From: an uncultured Nitriliruptoraceae bacterium | GTDB lineage: Bacteria; Actinomycetota; Nitriliruptoria; Nitriliruptorales; Nitriliruptoraceae | Direction of reading: 5' to 3' | Length of the DNA: 48,313 nucleotides | NCBI GenBank assembly: GCA_913060655.1 | Contig: CAJXTG010000011.1 | Span: 1 to 48,313, forward strand | Shown here: in pieces, positions 8,224 to 16,724 of the stretch | Numbering within the stretch: the stretch's first letter is position 1 | Layout of the letters: the number at the start of each line of letters is the position of its first letter | Notes under the pieces: model-generated | The model's database searches: none | The model's input: the letters and a program-made list of their open reading frames with translations, nothing else | What the model was told of the DNA's origin: nothing | Position numbers and translations under genes: made by a program

Positions 8224-9912
8224 TCAGAGCGCCGTCGTCGCGCCGGTCGCCGCCGACCCGACCATCCGCGCGTACTTCCACAGCACGCCGGACGTGTAAC
8301 GCGGCTCCGGCGCCGACCACGTCGTGCGCCGCTGCGCGAGCACGTCCTCGTCGACGAGCAGGTCGATGGTCCGCGCCGGCACGTCGATGCGGATGCGGTC
8401 ACCGTCGGCGACCAGCCCGATCGGGCCGCCGTCGGTCGCCTCCGGTGCGACGTGCCCGATCGAGAACCCGTGCGTCGCACCGGAGAAGCGCCCGTCGGTC
8501 AGCAGCGCGACCTCGGACCCGAGCCCCGCCCCCTTGATCGCCGAGGTGACCGCGAGCATCTCGCGCATGCCCGGCCCGCCCCGCGGTCCCTCGTAGCGGA
8601 TGACGACGACGTCGCCGGGCTCGATGCCGCCGGTGAGCACGGCCGCCATCGCCCCGTCCTCGCCGTCGAACACGCGGGCGGGGCCCTCGAACACGAGCTG
8701 CTGGTCGGGGATCCCGGCGACCTTCACGACCGCGCCGTCGGGCGCGAGCGACCCCTTGAGGATGGCGAGCCCGCCGTCGACGTGGATCGGTTCGCTCACC
8801 GGGTGCACCACCGTGCCGTCGGGGCGCGGCGGGTCGAGCGCGACGAGCTCGTCGGCGAGGCTGCGCCCGGACACGGTCAGCGCGTCACCGTGGAGCAGGC
8901 CGGCGTCGAGCAGCTCCCGGAGCACCACCGGCACGCCACCGATGCGGTCCAGGTCGTTCATGACGTGGGCGCCACCGGGCTTCGTGTCGGCGATGTGCGG
9001 CACGCGCCGGGCGATGCGGTCGAAGTCGTCGATCGTCAGGTCGACGCGGGCCTCCGCCGCGATGGCGAGCAGGTGCAGGACGGCGTTCGTCGACCCGCCG
9101 ACGGCGCTCACGACCGTGATCGCGTTCTCCAGCGCCTCGCGGGTGACGATGTCGCGCGCGCTGATGCCCCGCTCGAGCAGGCCGACGACGGCCTCACCGC
9201 TGCGCCGGGCGAACTCGTCGCGGCGCGCGTCCGGCGCCGGCGGCGAGGACGAGCCGAGCAGCGACAGGCCCATCGTCTCGATGGCCGACGCCATGGTGTT
9301 CGCGGTGAACATCCCGCCGCACGAGCCCTCCGTCGGGCACGCCGCCCGCTCGAGCCGCGCGAGACGGTCGTCGTCCATCTGGCCGCGGGCGTGCGCGCCG
9401 ACCGCCTCGAACACGTCCTGGATGGTGACGTCGCGGTCGTCCAGCCGGCCCGGCAGGATCGAGCCGGCGTACACGAAGGCGCTCGGCACGTCGAGACGCA
9501 CCGCCGCCATCACCATCCCGGGCAGCGACTTGTCGCAGCCCGCCAGGGTGACCATGCCGTCGAGCCGTTCGGCGTGCATCATCGTCTCGACCGAGTCCGC
9601 GATGACCTCGCGGCTCACCAGCGACGCGCGCATGCCCTCGTGGCCCATGGAGATGCCGTCGGACACGGCGATGGTGGTGAACTCGAGCGGGAAGCCGCCG
9701 GCCGCCCGCACCCCCTCCTTCGACGCCTTCGCGAGACGGTCGAGCGGCATGTTGCAGGGGGTGACCTCGTTCCACGACGAGGCGACCCCGACCTGCGGGC
9801 GCGCCCAGTCCTCGTCGGTCATCCCGATCGCGCGCAGCATCGCGCGCGCAGGGGCCCGCTCGGGGCCGTCGGTGACCTCATGGCTGCGGTGCTTCGGGCC
9901 GGGGACGGGCAT
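8224..9912 (-). CDS. ilvD: Dihydroxy-acid dehydratase
   Basis: A 562-residue IlvD/Edd family enzyme, full length. It converts 2,3-dihydroxy-isovalerate and -methylvalerate to the 2-keto acids in valine, isoleucine, leucine and pantothenate biosynthesis. The iron-sulfur cysteines are visible: Cys53 (TPCNMP), Cys126 (AGCDKS) and Cys198 ([12 protein letters not shown]). The start is ATG 9912, giving [20 protein letters not shown], the usual family beginning. The rest of the ilv operon is not nearby; only a small unknown gene follows. Upstream lie a perfect inverted repeat (9943-9963) and a promoter that also serves the divergent thioesterase gene. Confidence 0.97.
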   Translation of the reverse strand: MPVPGPKHRSHEVTDGPERAPARAMLRAIGMTDEDWARPQVGVASSWNEVTPCNMPLDRLAKASKEGVRAAGGFPLEFTTIAVSDGISMGHEGMRASLVSREVIADSVETMMHAERLDGMVTLAGCDKSLPGMVMAAVRLDVPSAFVYAGSILPGRLDDRDVTIQDVFEAVGAHARGQMDDDRLARLERAACPTEGSCGGMFTANTMASAIETMGLSLLGSSSPPAPDARRDEFARRSGEAVVGLLERGISARDIVTREALENAITVVSAVGGSTNAVLHLLAIAAEARVDLTIDDFDRIARRVPHIADTKPGGAHVMNDLDRIGGVPVVLRELLDAGLLHGDALTVSGRSLADELVALDPPRPDGTVVHPVSEPIHVDGGLAILKGSLAPDGAVVKVAGIPDQQLVFEGPARVFDGEDGAMAAVLTGGIEPGDVVVIRYEGPRGGPGMREMLAVTSAIKGAGLGSEVALLTDGRFSGATHGFSIGHVAPEATDGGPIGLVADGDRIRIDVPARTIDLLVDEDVLAQRRTTWSAPEPRYTSGVLWKYARMVGSAATGATTAL

Positions 9913-9942
9913 GGCGACCTCGTGCTCGGGCTGGGGCGTCGG

Positions 9943-9963
9943 GCACGGTCGGCACGACCGTGC
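9943..9963. promoter_or_regulatory. Inverted repeat in the ilvD leader
   Basis: GCACGGTCG (9943-9951) and CGACCGTGC (9955-9963) form a perfect 9-bp inverted repeat with a 3-base spacer. It lies 31-51 bases upstream of the ilvD ATG and 16 or more bases downstream of the predicted start point. It could be a repressor operator or a hairpin in the leader RNA. Confidence 0.6.
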
Positions 9964-9986
9964 GGGCCGCAGCGGCGGGGCGCTGG

Positions 9987-9996
9987 ACGGTAGCGT
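9987..9996. promoter_or_regulatory. Bidirectional -10 element, ilvD / thioesterase
   Basis: The ten bases ACGGTAGCGT contain TAGCGT on the plus strand (9991-9996, toward the thioesterase at 10026) and TACCGT on the minus strand (9992-9987, toward ilvD). The central TA is shared by both, the symmetry known to cause divergent transcription from one bacterial promoter. Confidence 0.55.
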
Positions 9997-10025
9997 CCGC
10001 CCCGTCGGACCTCGGAGGCGGGCGC

Positions 10026-10520
10026 ATGGCGGGACCGTTCGGTGAGGACGTCGACCGCGCGCTCGCCGTCCTCGCCGCCGGTGGGACGCTCGCGGGGGCG
10101 GAGCTCGCCGGGCTCGACGCGATGCTGACCGACCGGTTCGGCGCGGGGACGATCGGGCTGCGCTGGGACCGCATCACCACCGAGCGGGGTGAGGCGCACT
10201 TCGACGCCACCGAGCTGCACCATCAGCCGTCCGGCATCGTCCACGGCGGGGTCTGGTGCGCCGTCATCGAGTCGATGGCGTCGGTGTGCGCCGCCCTGTC
10301 GGCCCTGCCGCGCGGGCTCGTCTGCGTCGGCGCGCACAACGCGACGGACTTCCTGCGTCCCCACCGCACCGGGCGGGTCGACGGCGTCGCGACGCCCGTG
10401 CACGTCGGACGCACCCAGCAGCTGTGGCAGGTCGTGCTCACCCGGGCCGCCGACGGCAAGGCGCTCGCTCGCGGGCAGGTGCGGCTCGCCAACGTCGACC
10501 CGGCCCAGCTCGGCGGCTGA
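10026..10520 (+). CDS. PaaI-like hotdog-fold thioesterase
   Basis: A 164-residue single hotdog domain protein. Relatives hydrolyse aryl- or acyl-CoA thioesters; substrate not determinable here. The signature [20 protein letters not shown] includes the HGG motif (residues 73-75) and the downstream Glu82, typical of 4HBT/PaaI enzymes. C-terminal strands [13 protein letters not shown] and [12 protein letters not shown] match the fold. The start is ATG 10026 with GGAGG seven bases upstream; the frame is open to 9960 but would include the promoter. Divergent from ilvD. Its stop codon lies in the first copy of a 12-bp tandem repeat. Confidence 0.9.
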   Translation: MAGPFGEDVDRALAVLAAGGTLAGAELAGLDAMLTDRFGAGTIGLRWDRITTERGEAHFDATELHHQPSGIVHGGVWCAVIESMASVCAALSALPRGLVCVGAHNATDFLRPHRTGRVDGVATPVHVGRTQQLWQVVLTRAADGKALARGQVRLANVDPAQLGG

Positions 10521-10540
10521 CCCGGCGGCTGACCCGGCGG
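10511..10540. repeat. 12-bp tandem repeat across the thioesterase stop codon
   Basis: The unit cggcggctgacc occurs at 10511-10522 and 10523-10534, and half again at 10535-10540. The true TGA is in copy one and a second TGA is in copy two. Confidence 0.9.
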
Positions 10541-10548
10541 CACGTCGC

Positions 10549-10554
10549 TACCCT
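10549..10554 (+). promoter_or_regulatory. Candidate -10 element of gltB
   Basis: TACCCT fits the window-wide TA(G/C)NNT pattern. It predicts a gltB leader of about 110 bases, among the longest in the window. Confidence 0.45.
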
Positions 10555-10620
10555 CCGCCCGCGAGCAACGGCGCTCCCCGACCCCCCACGACCCGCAGCG
10601 GTCCGCACGGGAGCCGCCGA

Positions 10621-10655
10621 GGCCCCGTCGGGCCGCCCACCCTCCCGCCGGGAGG
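10621..10655 (+). promoter_or_regulatory. Two hairpins in the gltB leader
   Basis: GGCCC-cgtc-GGGCC (10621-10634) and CCTCCC-gcc-GGGAGG (10641-10655) are perfect small stem-loops placed 37 and 16 bases before the gltB ATG. They might act in attenuation or translation control. The first has near-identical counterparts before pdxS, yajC and secD. Confidence 0.5.
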
Positions 10656-10671
10656 CCACGCGGAGGCCCGC

Positions 10672-13600
10672 ATGTCCACCCTCGCACCCGACCCCGCCGC
10701 ACGTCCGCACCTCGCGCCACCCACCGAGCGTGACGCCTGCGGCATCGGCTTCGTCGCCCGCACCGACGGGTCAGCGTCCCGCGACGTGGTCCGGCTCGCC
10801 CTCGACGGGCTGTGCGGGGTCCGCCACCGCGGGGCGGTCGCCGCCGACGCCGCCTCCGGTGACGGTGCCGGGCTGCTCACCCAGCTGCCGCAGGCGCTCC
10901 TGCACGCGTGGGCCGCCGAGGCCGGCGCGCCCGTCGCCGAGGACGAGCCGCTCGGCCTCGCGTTCCTGTTCCTCGACGGTCGCGACGACGAGGACGGGGC
11001 GCGGGCCCGTGCGGACGCCCGGTCCGCGTTCGCCGCCGCGTGCGCCACCGAGACGGTCGAGCTCGTCGCCTGGCGTGACGTGCCCCACGACCCCGCCGCG
11101 ATCGGCCCGCAGGCGCGTGCGCGCCAGCCCGCACTGGTCCAGGCGCTGCTGCGTCGTCCCGCCGCGCTCGACGATCGCGACGCGGAGCGCCTCGCGTACC
11201 GGCTGCGTCGGCGCGCCGTGCGCGGCGCCCGGGCGGCCGGTGCGGAGCTGTACGCGGCGAGCTGCTCGTTCCTCACCGTCACCTACAAGGCGATGGCCGA
11301 CGCGGCCCAGCTCGGCGCCTTCTACCCGGACCTCGCCGACGCGCGCTTCGTCTCCGCCCTCGCGGTGTTCCACTCGCGCTTCTCCACCAACACGACGCCG
11401 ACGTGGCAGCGCGCCCAGCCGTTCCGCCTGCTGTGCCACAACGGCGAGATCAACACGATCGAGGGCAACGCCAACCTGATGCAGGCCCGCGAGGGGCAGC
11501 TGACCGCCGGGGCGCTGTCGGTCGACGGGACCGACTGGTGCGACCCCGAGCTGCTCCCGCCGGTCATCGCCCCCGACCAGTCCGACTCGGCGAAGCTCGA
11601 CGCGGCGCTCGAGCTGCTCGTCAACGGCGGCCGCGACGTGCGGCACGCCCAGGCGATGCTCGTGCCGCAGGCGTGGCAGAACACCCACGCCATCGCCCCC
11701 GACGTGCGCGACTTCCTGCGCTACCACGCCTGCCTCGTCGAACCGTGGGACGGTCCGGCCGCGCTCATCTTCACCGACGGCCGTCGGGTCGGTGCGGCCC
11801 TGGACCGCAACGGGCTGCGCCCGCTCCGCTACCACGAGCGCTCCGACGGGCTCGTGATCGGCGCGAGCGAGGTCGGCGCGATCGTCGTCGACCTGCCCGA
11901 CGACACGACGGTGACGGTGCGGCGCGGCCGGCTCGGCCCCGGACAGATGCTGTGCGTCGACCCCGAGGGCGGCGGCCTGCAGGACGACACGACGATCAAG
12001 CACGCGCTGGCCGCGCGTGCCCCCTACGGCGAGTGGCTGCGGGAGGGGCTGCTGGAGCTCGGGACGGGCCTGCCGGTGGAGCACGTCGGGGACGACCTCG
12101 TGCGCCGGCAGCTGGCGTTCGGCTTCACGAAGGAGGAGGTCACCTCGCTGCTGCGGCCGATGGCGACGCAGGGCAAGGAGGCGGTGTCGTCGATGGGTGA
12201 CGACACGCCGATGGAGATGCTGTCGCTCGTGCACCGGCCCGTGTCGCACCTGCTCAAGCAGCGCTTCGCCCAGGTCACCAACCCGCCGATCGACCACCTG
12301 CGGGAGCGCGAGGTGATGAGCGTGCGCACGCGGCTGGGACGGCGTGCGCCGCTGCTGACCGAGGGGCCCGAGGCGGTGCGCCTCGTCGAGCTCGACTCGT
12401 TCCTGCTCACCCCCGACGGGCTGCAGCAGCTGGCGATGGACCCGCGGCTGCCCTGGCCCGTGATGGCTGTCGACGCGACCTTCGCGGTCGCGGACGGGGA
12501 GCACGGGCTCGAGCAGGCCCTCGAACGGCTCGGGCAGGAGGCCGTCGAGCACGTCGAGCGCGGTGCCGGGGTGCTCGTCGTCAGCGACGTCGGGGTCGAC
12601 GTCGACCGCTGCCGCGTGCCCATCCTCCTCGCCGTCGGGGCGGTGCACCAGCGGCTGGTCACCGCGGGGGTACGGACCCGCGTGTCCCTCGTCGCGGAGA
12701 CGGACGAGCTGCGCACCACCCACGACGCGGCGACGCTGCTCGGCTACGGCGCCGACGCGCTCGTCCCCCGCCTCGTGCTCGAGACGATCGCCCACCTGGC
12801 CGACGAGGACCGCATCGGCGGGGACAACCCGACGTCGTCGGAGGCGCAGCAGCGCTACCGCGCGGCCCTCGAGGACGGGGTCCTCAAGATCATGTCGAAG
12901 ATGGGCATCTCGGTGCTCGACTCGTACCGCTCCGCGCAGATCTTCGAGGCGCTCGGGCTGGACGCCGAGGTCATCGACCGGTGCTTCACCGGGACGACGT
13001 CCGTCCTCGGCGGCCACCGCTTCGTCGACCTCGCACGGACCGTGCTCGCGCAGCATGCGGTCGCGTTCGCCGGTGACCTCACCGTCGACGCCGACGCGGA
13101 CCTGCCCAGCCCCGGCGTGATCAAGTGGCGCAAGGGCGGCGAGTTCCACGACATGTCCAAGCCGGTCATCGACCGGCTGCACGACGTCCTGGGGCTCGGA
13201 CGGGCCCCGGCGACCGAACCGTTCGTGCTCGACGGCGCCGGCAAGGAGGACGTCGACGGTCCCACCGCGGCGCTCGTGCGGCGAGCGGCGGAGCAGGGAC
13301 GCGACGACCTCTACCGCGTCTTCAGCGAGACGGTCCGCGCCCGTCCGGCCGCGTTCCCCCGTGACCTGCTCGCGGTCGCGGCCGACCGCACGCCCGTCCC
13401 GCTCGCCGAGGTCGAGCCGGTGGCCGCGATCACCCGCCGCTTCTCCACCGGCGCGATGTCCCACGGCGCGCTGTCCAAGGAGGCGCACGAGACGCTCGCG
13501 GCCGCGATGAACCTCATCGGTGGGCGGGCGAACTCCGGCGAGGGCGGGGAGAGCCCCGAACGGTTCCGCACCCGTGGCGGCCCGCTCGACCTCGACTGCC

Positions 13601-15300
13601 GCATCAAGCAGGTCGCGTCCGGCCGCTTCGGGGTCACCCCCGAGTACCTCGCGAACGCGGAGGTCCTGCAGATCAAGATGGCGCAGGGCTCCAAGCCGGG
13701 GGAGGGCGGACAGATCCCGGGCCACAAGGTGATCGACGAGATCGCCCGGCTGCGGCACACCACCCCGGGCGTGACGCTGATCAGCCCGCCACCGCACCAC
13801 GACATCTACTCCATCGAGGACCTCGCCCAGCTGATCTTCGACCTCAAGCAGGTCAACCCGGCCGCGCTCGTCGACGTGAAGCTCGTCGCGCTGTCGGGCA
13901 TCGGCACCGTCGCCGCCGGTGTCGTCAAGGCGCTGGCGGACTCGATCCACATCTCCGGCAACGACGGTGGCACGGGCGCCTCGCCGCTGTCCTCCATCCA
14001 GCACGCCGGGATGCCGTGGGAGATCGGGCTCGCGGAGGTCCAGCGCACCCTGCGGGAGAACGGCCTGCGTGGACGGGTGCGGCTGCGCGTCGACGGCGGG
14101 TTCAAGACCGGCCACGACGTGCTGCTCGCGGCGCTGCTCGGCGCCGACGAGTACGCGTTCGGCACCGCGGCCCTGTTCGCCGAGGGCTGCATCATGGCCC
14201 GCGCCTGCCACCGCGACACCTGCCCCGTCGGCGTCGCCACCCAGCGCCTCGACCTGCGCGAGAAGTTCGCCGGCACGCCCGACACGGTCGCCGCCTACCT
14301 CGTCATGGTCGCCGAGGAGGTGCGCGAGCTGCTCGCCGCCGCCGGCTTCCGCACCCTCGACGAGGCCATCGGACGGGTCGACGCGCTCGTCGGCCGTCCC
14401 GACCTCGACGGCCCGGCGGCACGGCTCGACGTGGGCGCGCTGCTCGTCGACCCGGGGGTCGGCGAACGACGCTTCGTCGCGCGCGAGCCGATCCAGGACC
14501 CGCGGTCCGCGCTCGGCGACCGCGTCGTCGAGGACGCGCTGGAGACCGTGTTCCTCGGTGGCATCAGCGAGTTCGCCTACCCCATCGCCCCCTCCGACCG
14601 CACCGTCGGCGCCCGGCTCGGCGGCGCGGTCGGGCTCGAGTTCGGCGAGCAGGACCCGCCGGGGCTCGCGCGGCTGCGGTTCACCGGCGCCGCGGGCCAG
14701 TCGTTCGGGGCGTTCGTCACCCGCGGGGTCGAGCTCGTCCTCGACGGCGAGGCGAACGACTACGTCGGCAAGGGCCTGGGCGGCGGCCGCATCGTCATCC
14801 GTCCGCCGCAGGACGACGCGGGCGAGGCGGTGCTGCTCGGCAACACCGCCCTGTACGGCGCGACCGCCGGCGAGCTGTTCGTCGCGGGGCGCGCCGGCGA
14901 ACGGTTCGCCGTGCGCAACTCCGGTGCGACCGCCGTCGTGGAGGGTGTCGGCGACCACGCCTGCGAGTACATGACCGGTGGCACCGTCGTCGTCCTCGGT
15001 CCGACCGGCGGCAACATCGGTGCGGGGATGAGCGGCGGGCGCTGCTTCGTGCTCGACACGGACGGGGAGCTCCTCGCCCGCGTCAACCGCCAGCTCGTCG
15101 AGGCCGAACGGCCGTCGCAGGCGGAGCTCGCCGAGGTCGCCGAGCTCGTCACCGAGCACGTGGCCGTCACCGGCTCGTCCGCCGGTCGCCGCATGCTCGA
15201 GGCGTGGGAGGACACGTGCCGACTGCTGTGGCGGGTCGCGCCCGCGTCGGAGGGCGACCGGGCGACGCCGGCGGGCCTGTCGCGCACCGCGAACGGGTGA
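10672..15300 (+). CDS. gltB: Glutamate synthase, large (alpha) subunit
   Basis: A 1542-residue glutamine-dependent glutamate synthase large subunit. The amidotransferase Cys23 follows a 22-residue propeptide (ERDACGIGF), as in the processed class-II Ntn glutaminases. The central and FMN-binding barrel regions follow, with GGRANSGEGGE and MAQGSKPGEGGQ. The 3Fe-4S ligands are Cys1173, Cys1179 and Cys1184 in CIMARACHRDTCPVG, and the C-terminal GXGXG-type beta-helix contains repeated G-rich motifs (GGNIGAGMSGG). The ATG at 10672 with GGAGG five bases upstream is chosen although the frame is open to 10189. The small subunit gltD normally needed for electron transfer is not adjacent; it must lie elsewhere or be replaced by another reductase. 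Confidence 0.97.
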   Translation: MSTLAPDPAARPHLAPPTERDACGIGFVARTDGSASRDVVRLALDGLCGVRHRGAVAADAASGDGAGLLTQLPQALLHAWAAEAGAPVAEDEPLGLAFLFLDGRDDEDGARARADARSAFAAACATETVELVAWRDVPHDPAAIGPQARARQPALVQALLRRPAALDDRDAERLAYRLRRRAVRGARAAGAELYAASCSFLTVTYKAMADAAQLGAFYPDLADARFVSALAVFHSRFSTNTTPTWQRAQPFRLLCHNGEINTIEGNANLMQAREGQLTAGALSVDGTDWCDPELLPPVIAPDQSDSAKLDAALELLVNGGRDVRHAQAMLVPQAWQNTHAIAPDVRDFLRYHACLVEPWDGPAALIFTDGRRVGAALDRNGLRPLRYHERSDGLVIGASEVGAIVVDLPDDTTVTVRRGRLGPGQMLCVDPEGGGLQDDTTIKHALAARAPYGEWLREGLLELGTGLPVEHVGDDLVRRQLAFGFTKEEVTSLLRPMATQGKEAVSSMGDDTPMEMLSLVHRPVSHLLKQRFAQVTNPPIDHLREREVMSVRTRLGRRAPLLTEGPEAVRLVELDSFLLTPDGLQQLAMDPRLPWPVMAVDATFAVADGEHGLEQALERLGQEAVEHVERGAGVLVVSDVGVDVDRCRVPILLAVGAVHQRLVTAGVRTRVSLVAETDELRTTHDAATLLGYGADALVPRLVLETIAHLADEDRIGGDNPTSSEAQQRYRAALEDGVLKIMSKMGISVLDSYRSAQIFEALGLDAEVIDRCFTGTTSVLGGHRFVDLARTVLAQHAVAFAGDLTVDADADLPSPGVIKWRKGGEFHDMSKPVIDRLHDVLGLGRAPATEPFVLDGAGKEDVDGPTAALVRRAAEQGRDDLYRVFSETVRARPAAFPRDLLAVAADRTPVPLAEVEPVAAITRRFSTGAMSHGALSKEAHETLAAAMNLIGGRANSGEGGESPERFRTRGGPLDLDCRIKQVASGRFGVTPEYLANAEVLQIKMAQGSKPGEGGQIPGHKVIDEIARLRHTTPGVTLISPPPHHDIYSIEDLAQLIFDLKQVNPAALVDVKLVALSGIGTVAAGVVKALADSIHISGNDGGTGASPLSSIQHAGMPWEIGLAEVQRTLRENGLRGRVRLRVDGGFKTGHDVLLAALLGADEYAFGTAALFAEGCIMARACHRDTCPVGVATQRLDLREKFAGTPDTVAAYLVMVAEEVRELLAAAGFRTLDEAIGRVDALVGRPDLDGPAARLDVGALLVDPGVGERRFVAREPIQDPRSALGDRVVEDALETVFLGGISEFAYPIAPSDRTVGARLGGAVGLEFGEQDPPGLARLRFTGAAGQSFGAFVTRGVELVLDGEANDYVGKGLGGGRIVIRPPQDDAGEAVLLGNTALYGATAGELFVAGRAGERFAVRNSGATAVVEGVGDHACEYMTGGTVVVLGPTGGNIGAGMSGGRCFVLDTDGELLARVNRQLVEAERPSQAELAEVAELVTEHVAVTGSSAGRRMLEAWEDTCRLLWRVAPASEGDRATPAGLSRTANG

Positions 15301-15310
15301 GCGGCGCGCC

Positions 15311-16273
15311 GTGACCGGACGGCCGGTGACCGCGACGGCCGCCCAGGCGCGGCTCGTCGACGAGGTCCTCGCCTGGGGGGCGGAGCGTCCGGCGCCGCCG
15401 GCGGACCTGTCCGAGCGGCTGCTCGCCCGGATGGGCCCGGCGATCGCCGACTGGCTGGCGGTCCGCGCGGCCGACCCCGCGCACGCCGAACGGCCCCTGC
15501 TGATCACCAAGACGCGGCTGTCGCGGCTCGTGTGCGACGGGCTGCAGCAGGACCCGGAGCCGTACGTGCACGGCTGGGCGAACGTCCGCGGCACCCTCGT
15601 GCACGCCGCGATCGAGGCGGACGTCGGCGGGGCCCGCGACGAGGACGCCGGCCGCGTCGTCGAGCACGCCTGGCACCGGCTCGCCACCGACCGGCCGGGC
15701 GACCCGCGGTCGGTCGGGGCCTGGCTCAACGCCCGTGACGCCGGTGAGCGGGACACGCTCGTCGCCGAGTCGACGACGCTGCTGGCCGGGTTCCGTGAGG
15801 TGTGGCCCGAGCTCACCGGCGCGCCGCTGCGGGTCGTCGCCGAGCGGCGGCTCGCCGTGATGCTCGGGGGACGCGCCGTGCGGCTGCAGGGCGTGCCCGA
15901 CCTGCTCGTGGAGAGCCCGGTCGACGACGGCCGGGCACGCCGGCTCATCATCGACCTGAAGACGGGCATGCCGCGCGGGCAGCGTGACCGCGACGAGCTG
16001 CGCTTCTACGCGCTGCTGGCGACCCTCGCCGGCGGCACGCCGTTCCGCTGGGCGACGCTGTACGTCACCGAGGGCCGTGTCGAGCAGGAGGACCTCGCGG
16101 AGCCGGTGCTGGCGACCGCCGCCGAGCGGGTCGCCGACGCCGTCCACCAGGCGGTGCGGCTCGCCGGTGACGCGGCCGCCGAGCGGCTGGCCGGAGGGCC
16201 GTGGTGCGCCGGCTGCCGTCGGCGCACCGCCTGCCCGGAGGCCGCCGCGGAGGACGTCGCGCACGCTGGCTAG
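15311..16273 (+). CDS. PD-(D/E)XK nuclease with 4Fe-4S 'iron staple' (AddB/Cas4/RecB-like)
   Basis: A 320-residue stand-alone nuclease domain. The catalytic set of the RecB/AddB/Cas4 group is visible: His98 in GTLVHAAIE, Asp197 in LQGVPDLLV, and Asp215-x-Lys217 in LIIDLKTG, followed by the QRDRDELRFYALL helix. Four cysteines are spaced as in AddB and Cas4: Cys75 (RLVCDG) far upstream, then Cys299-x2-Cys302-x5-Cys308 (WCAGCRRRTACPE). This predicts a 4Fe-4S cluster tying the two ends of the domain together. The GTG start at 15311 follows the gltB stop by 10 bases. No helicase or CRISPR genes are near; a HIRAN-domain gene follows after 10 bases. Probable role: DNA end processing or repair (inference). 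Confidence 0.85.
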   Translation: MTGRPVTATAAQARLVDEVLAWGAERPAPPADLSERLLARMGPAIADWLAVRAADPAHAERPLLITKTRLSRLVCDGLQQDPEPYVHGWANVRGTLVHAAIEADVGGARDEDAGRVVEHAWHRLATDRPGDPRSVGAWLNARDAGERDTLVAESTTLLAGFREVWPELTGAPLRVVAERRLAVMLGGRAVRLQGVPDLLVESPVDDGRARRLIIDLKTGMPRGQRDRDELRFYALLATLAGGTPFRWATLYVTEGRVEQEDLAEPVLATAAERVADAVHQAVRLAGDAAAERLAGGPWCAGCRRRTACPEAAAEDVAHAG

Positions 16274-16276
16274 CGT
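16271..16276 (+). promoter_or_regulatory. -10 element of the HIRAN gene, embedded in the nuclease stop codon
   Basis: TAGCGT starts with the TAG stop of the nuclease gene and lies exactly 7 bases before the HIRAN ATG. This predicts a leaderless transcript independent of the upstream genes. Confidence 0.55.
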
Positions 16277-16283
16277 GCCGGCC

Positions 16284-16724
16284 ATGCGTCCGTCCCTGCC
16301 CGAGTTCCGCACGCCGGTCCGTGGCTACGCGTTCGCCGCCGTCCCGCCGCCCCGCCGTGCGGTGCTCGACGCCGGGACGCCCGTCGCGCTGCTGCGCGAG
16401 CCGGAGAACCCGGCGGACCCGCTGGCGGTGGGCGTCTGGCTCGTGGAGGACGGCCGCCCGAGCTGGCGGCTCGGCTACCTCGATCGCACCGTCGCCTCCC
16501 GCATCGCCCCGCGGCTCGACGGTGGCGTGGCGGTCGACGCCGTGCTCGACGGATGGGTGGAGGAGCCGGACGGTCGCTGGCGTCGGCCACTGCTCCACGT
16601 ACGACCCGCGGTCGATGGCGGCGGGGCGCCCGACGTCGCCGCGGAGGGGCCGCCGGTCAGCCGTCCGACGCTGCGGCGGCAACCGCCGGGGGTGCGTCGA
16701 CGGCGGGTGCGTCGGCGGGGTTGA
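16284..16724 (+). CDS. Stand-alone HIRAN domain protein
   Basis: A 146-residue protein whose residues 12-108 form a HIRAN domain, known from HLTF/Rad5 helicases, where it binds 3' ends of single-stranded DNA. Signatures are VALLREPENPADPLAVGVWL and WRLGYLDRTVASRIAPRLDGG, the usual hydrophobic-NP-D-A and GYL-x4-A pattern. The last 20 residues are Arg-rich, and their DNA overlaps the 3' end of the convergent VanW gene by 68 bases. It follows the iron-staple nuclease by 10 bases and has a leaderless-type promoter. A role with the nuclease at DNA ends is a plausible inference; stand-alone HIRAN function is not established. Confidence 0.82.
   Translation: MRPSLPEFRTPVRGYAFAAVPPPRRAVLDAGTPVALLREPENPADPLAVGVWLVEDGRPSWRLGYLDRTVASRIAPRLDGGVAVDAVLDGWVEEPDGRWRRPLLHVRPAVDGGGAPDVAAEGPPVSRPTLRRQPPGVRRRRVRRRG

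Noticed and set aside
5373-8480. 1035-codon minus-strand frame over fadE, tetR and ilvD
   Set aside because: Out-of-frame shadow with Arg/Ala-rich low-complexity translation; conflicts with three well-supported genes.
10771-15969. 1732-codon open frame on the minus strand
   Set aside because: It is the GC-rich antisense shadow of gltB and the nuclease gene; its translation is low complexity with no family motifs, whereas the plus strand encodes intact conserved enzymes.
15311-16273. CRISPR-associated Cas4
   Set aside because: The cysteine pattern fits Cas4, but no repeat-spacer array or cas1/cas2 is present in the window; called as an iron-staple nuclease only.
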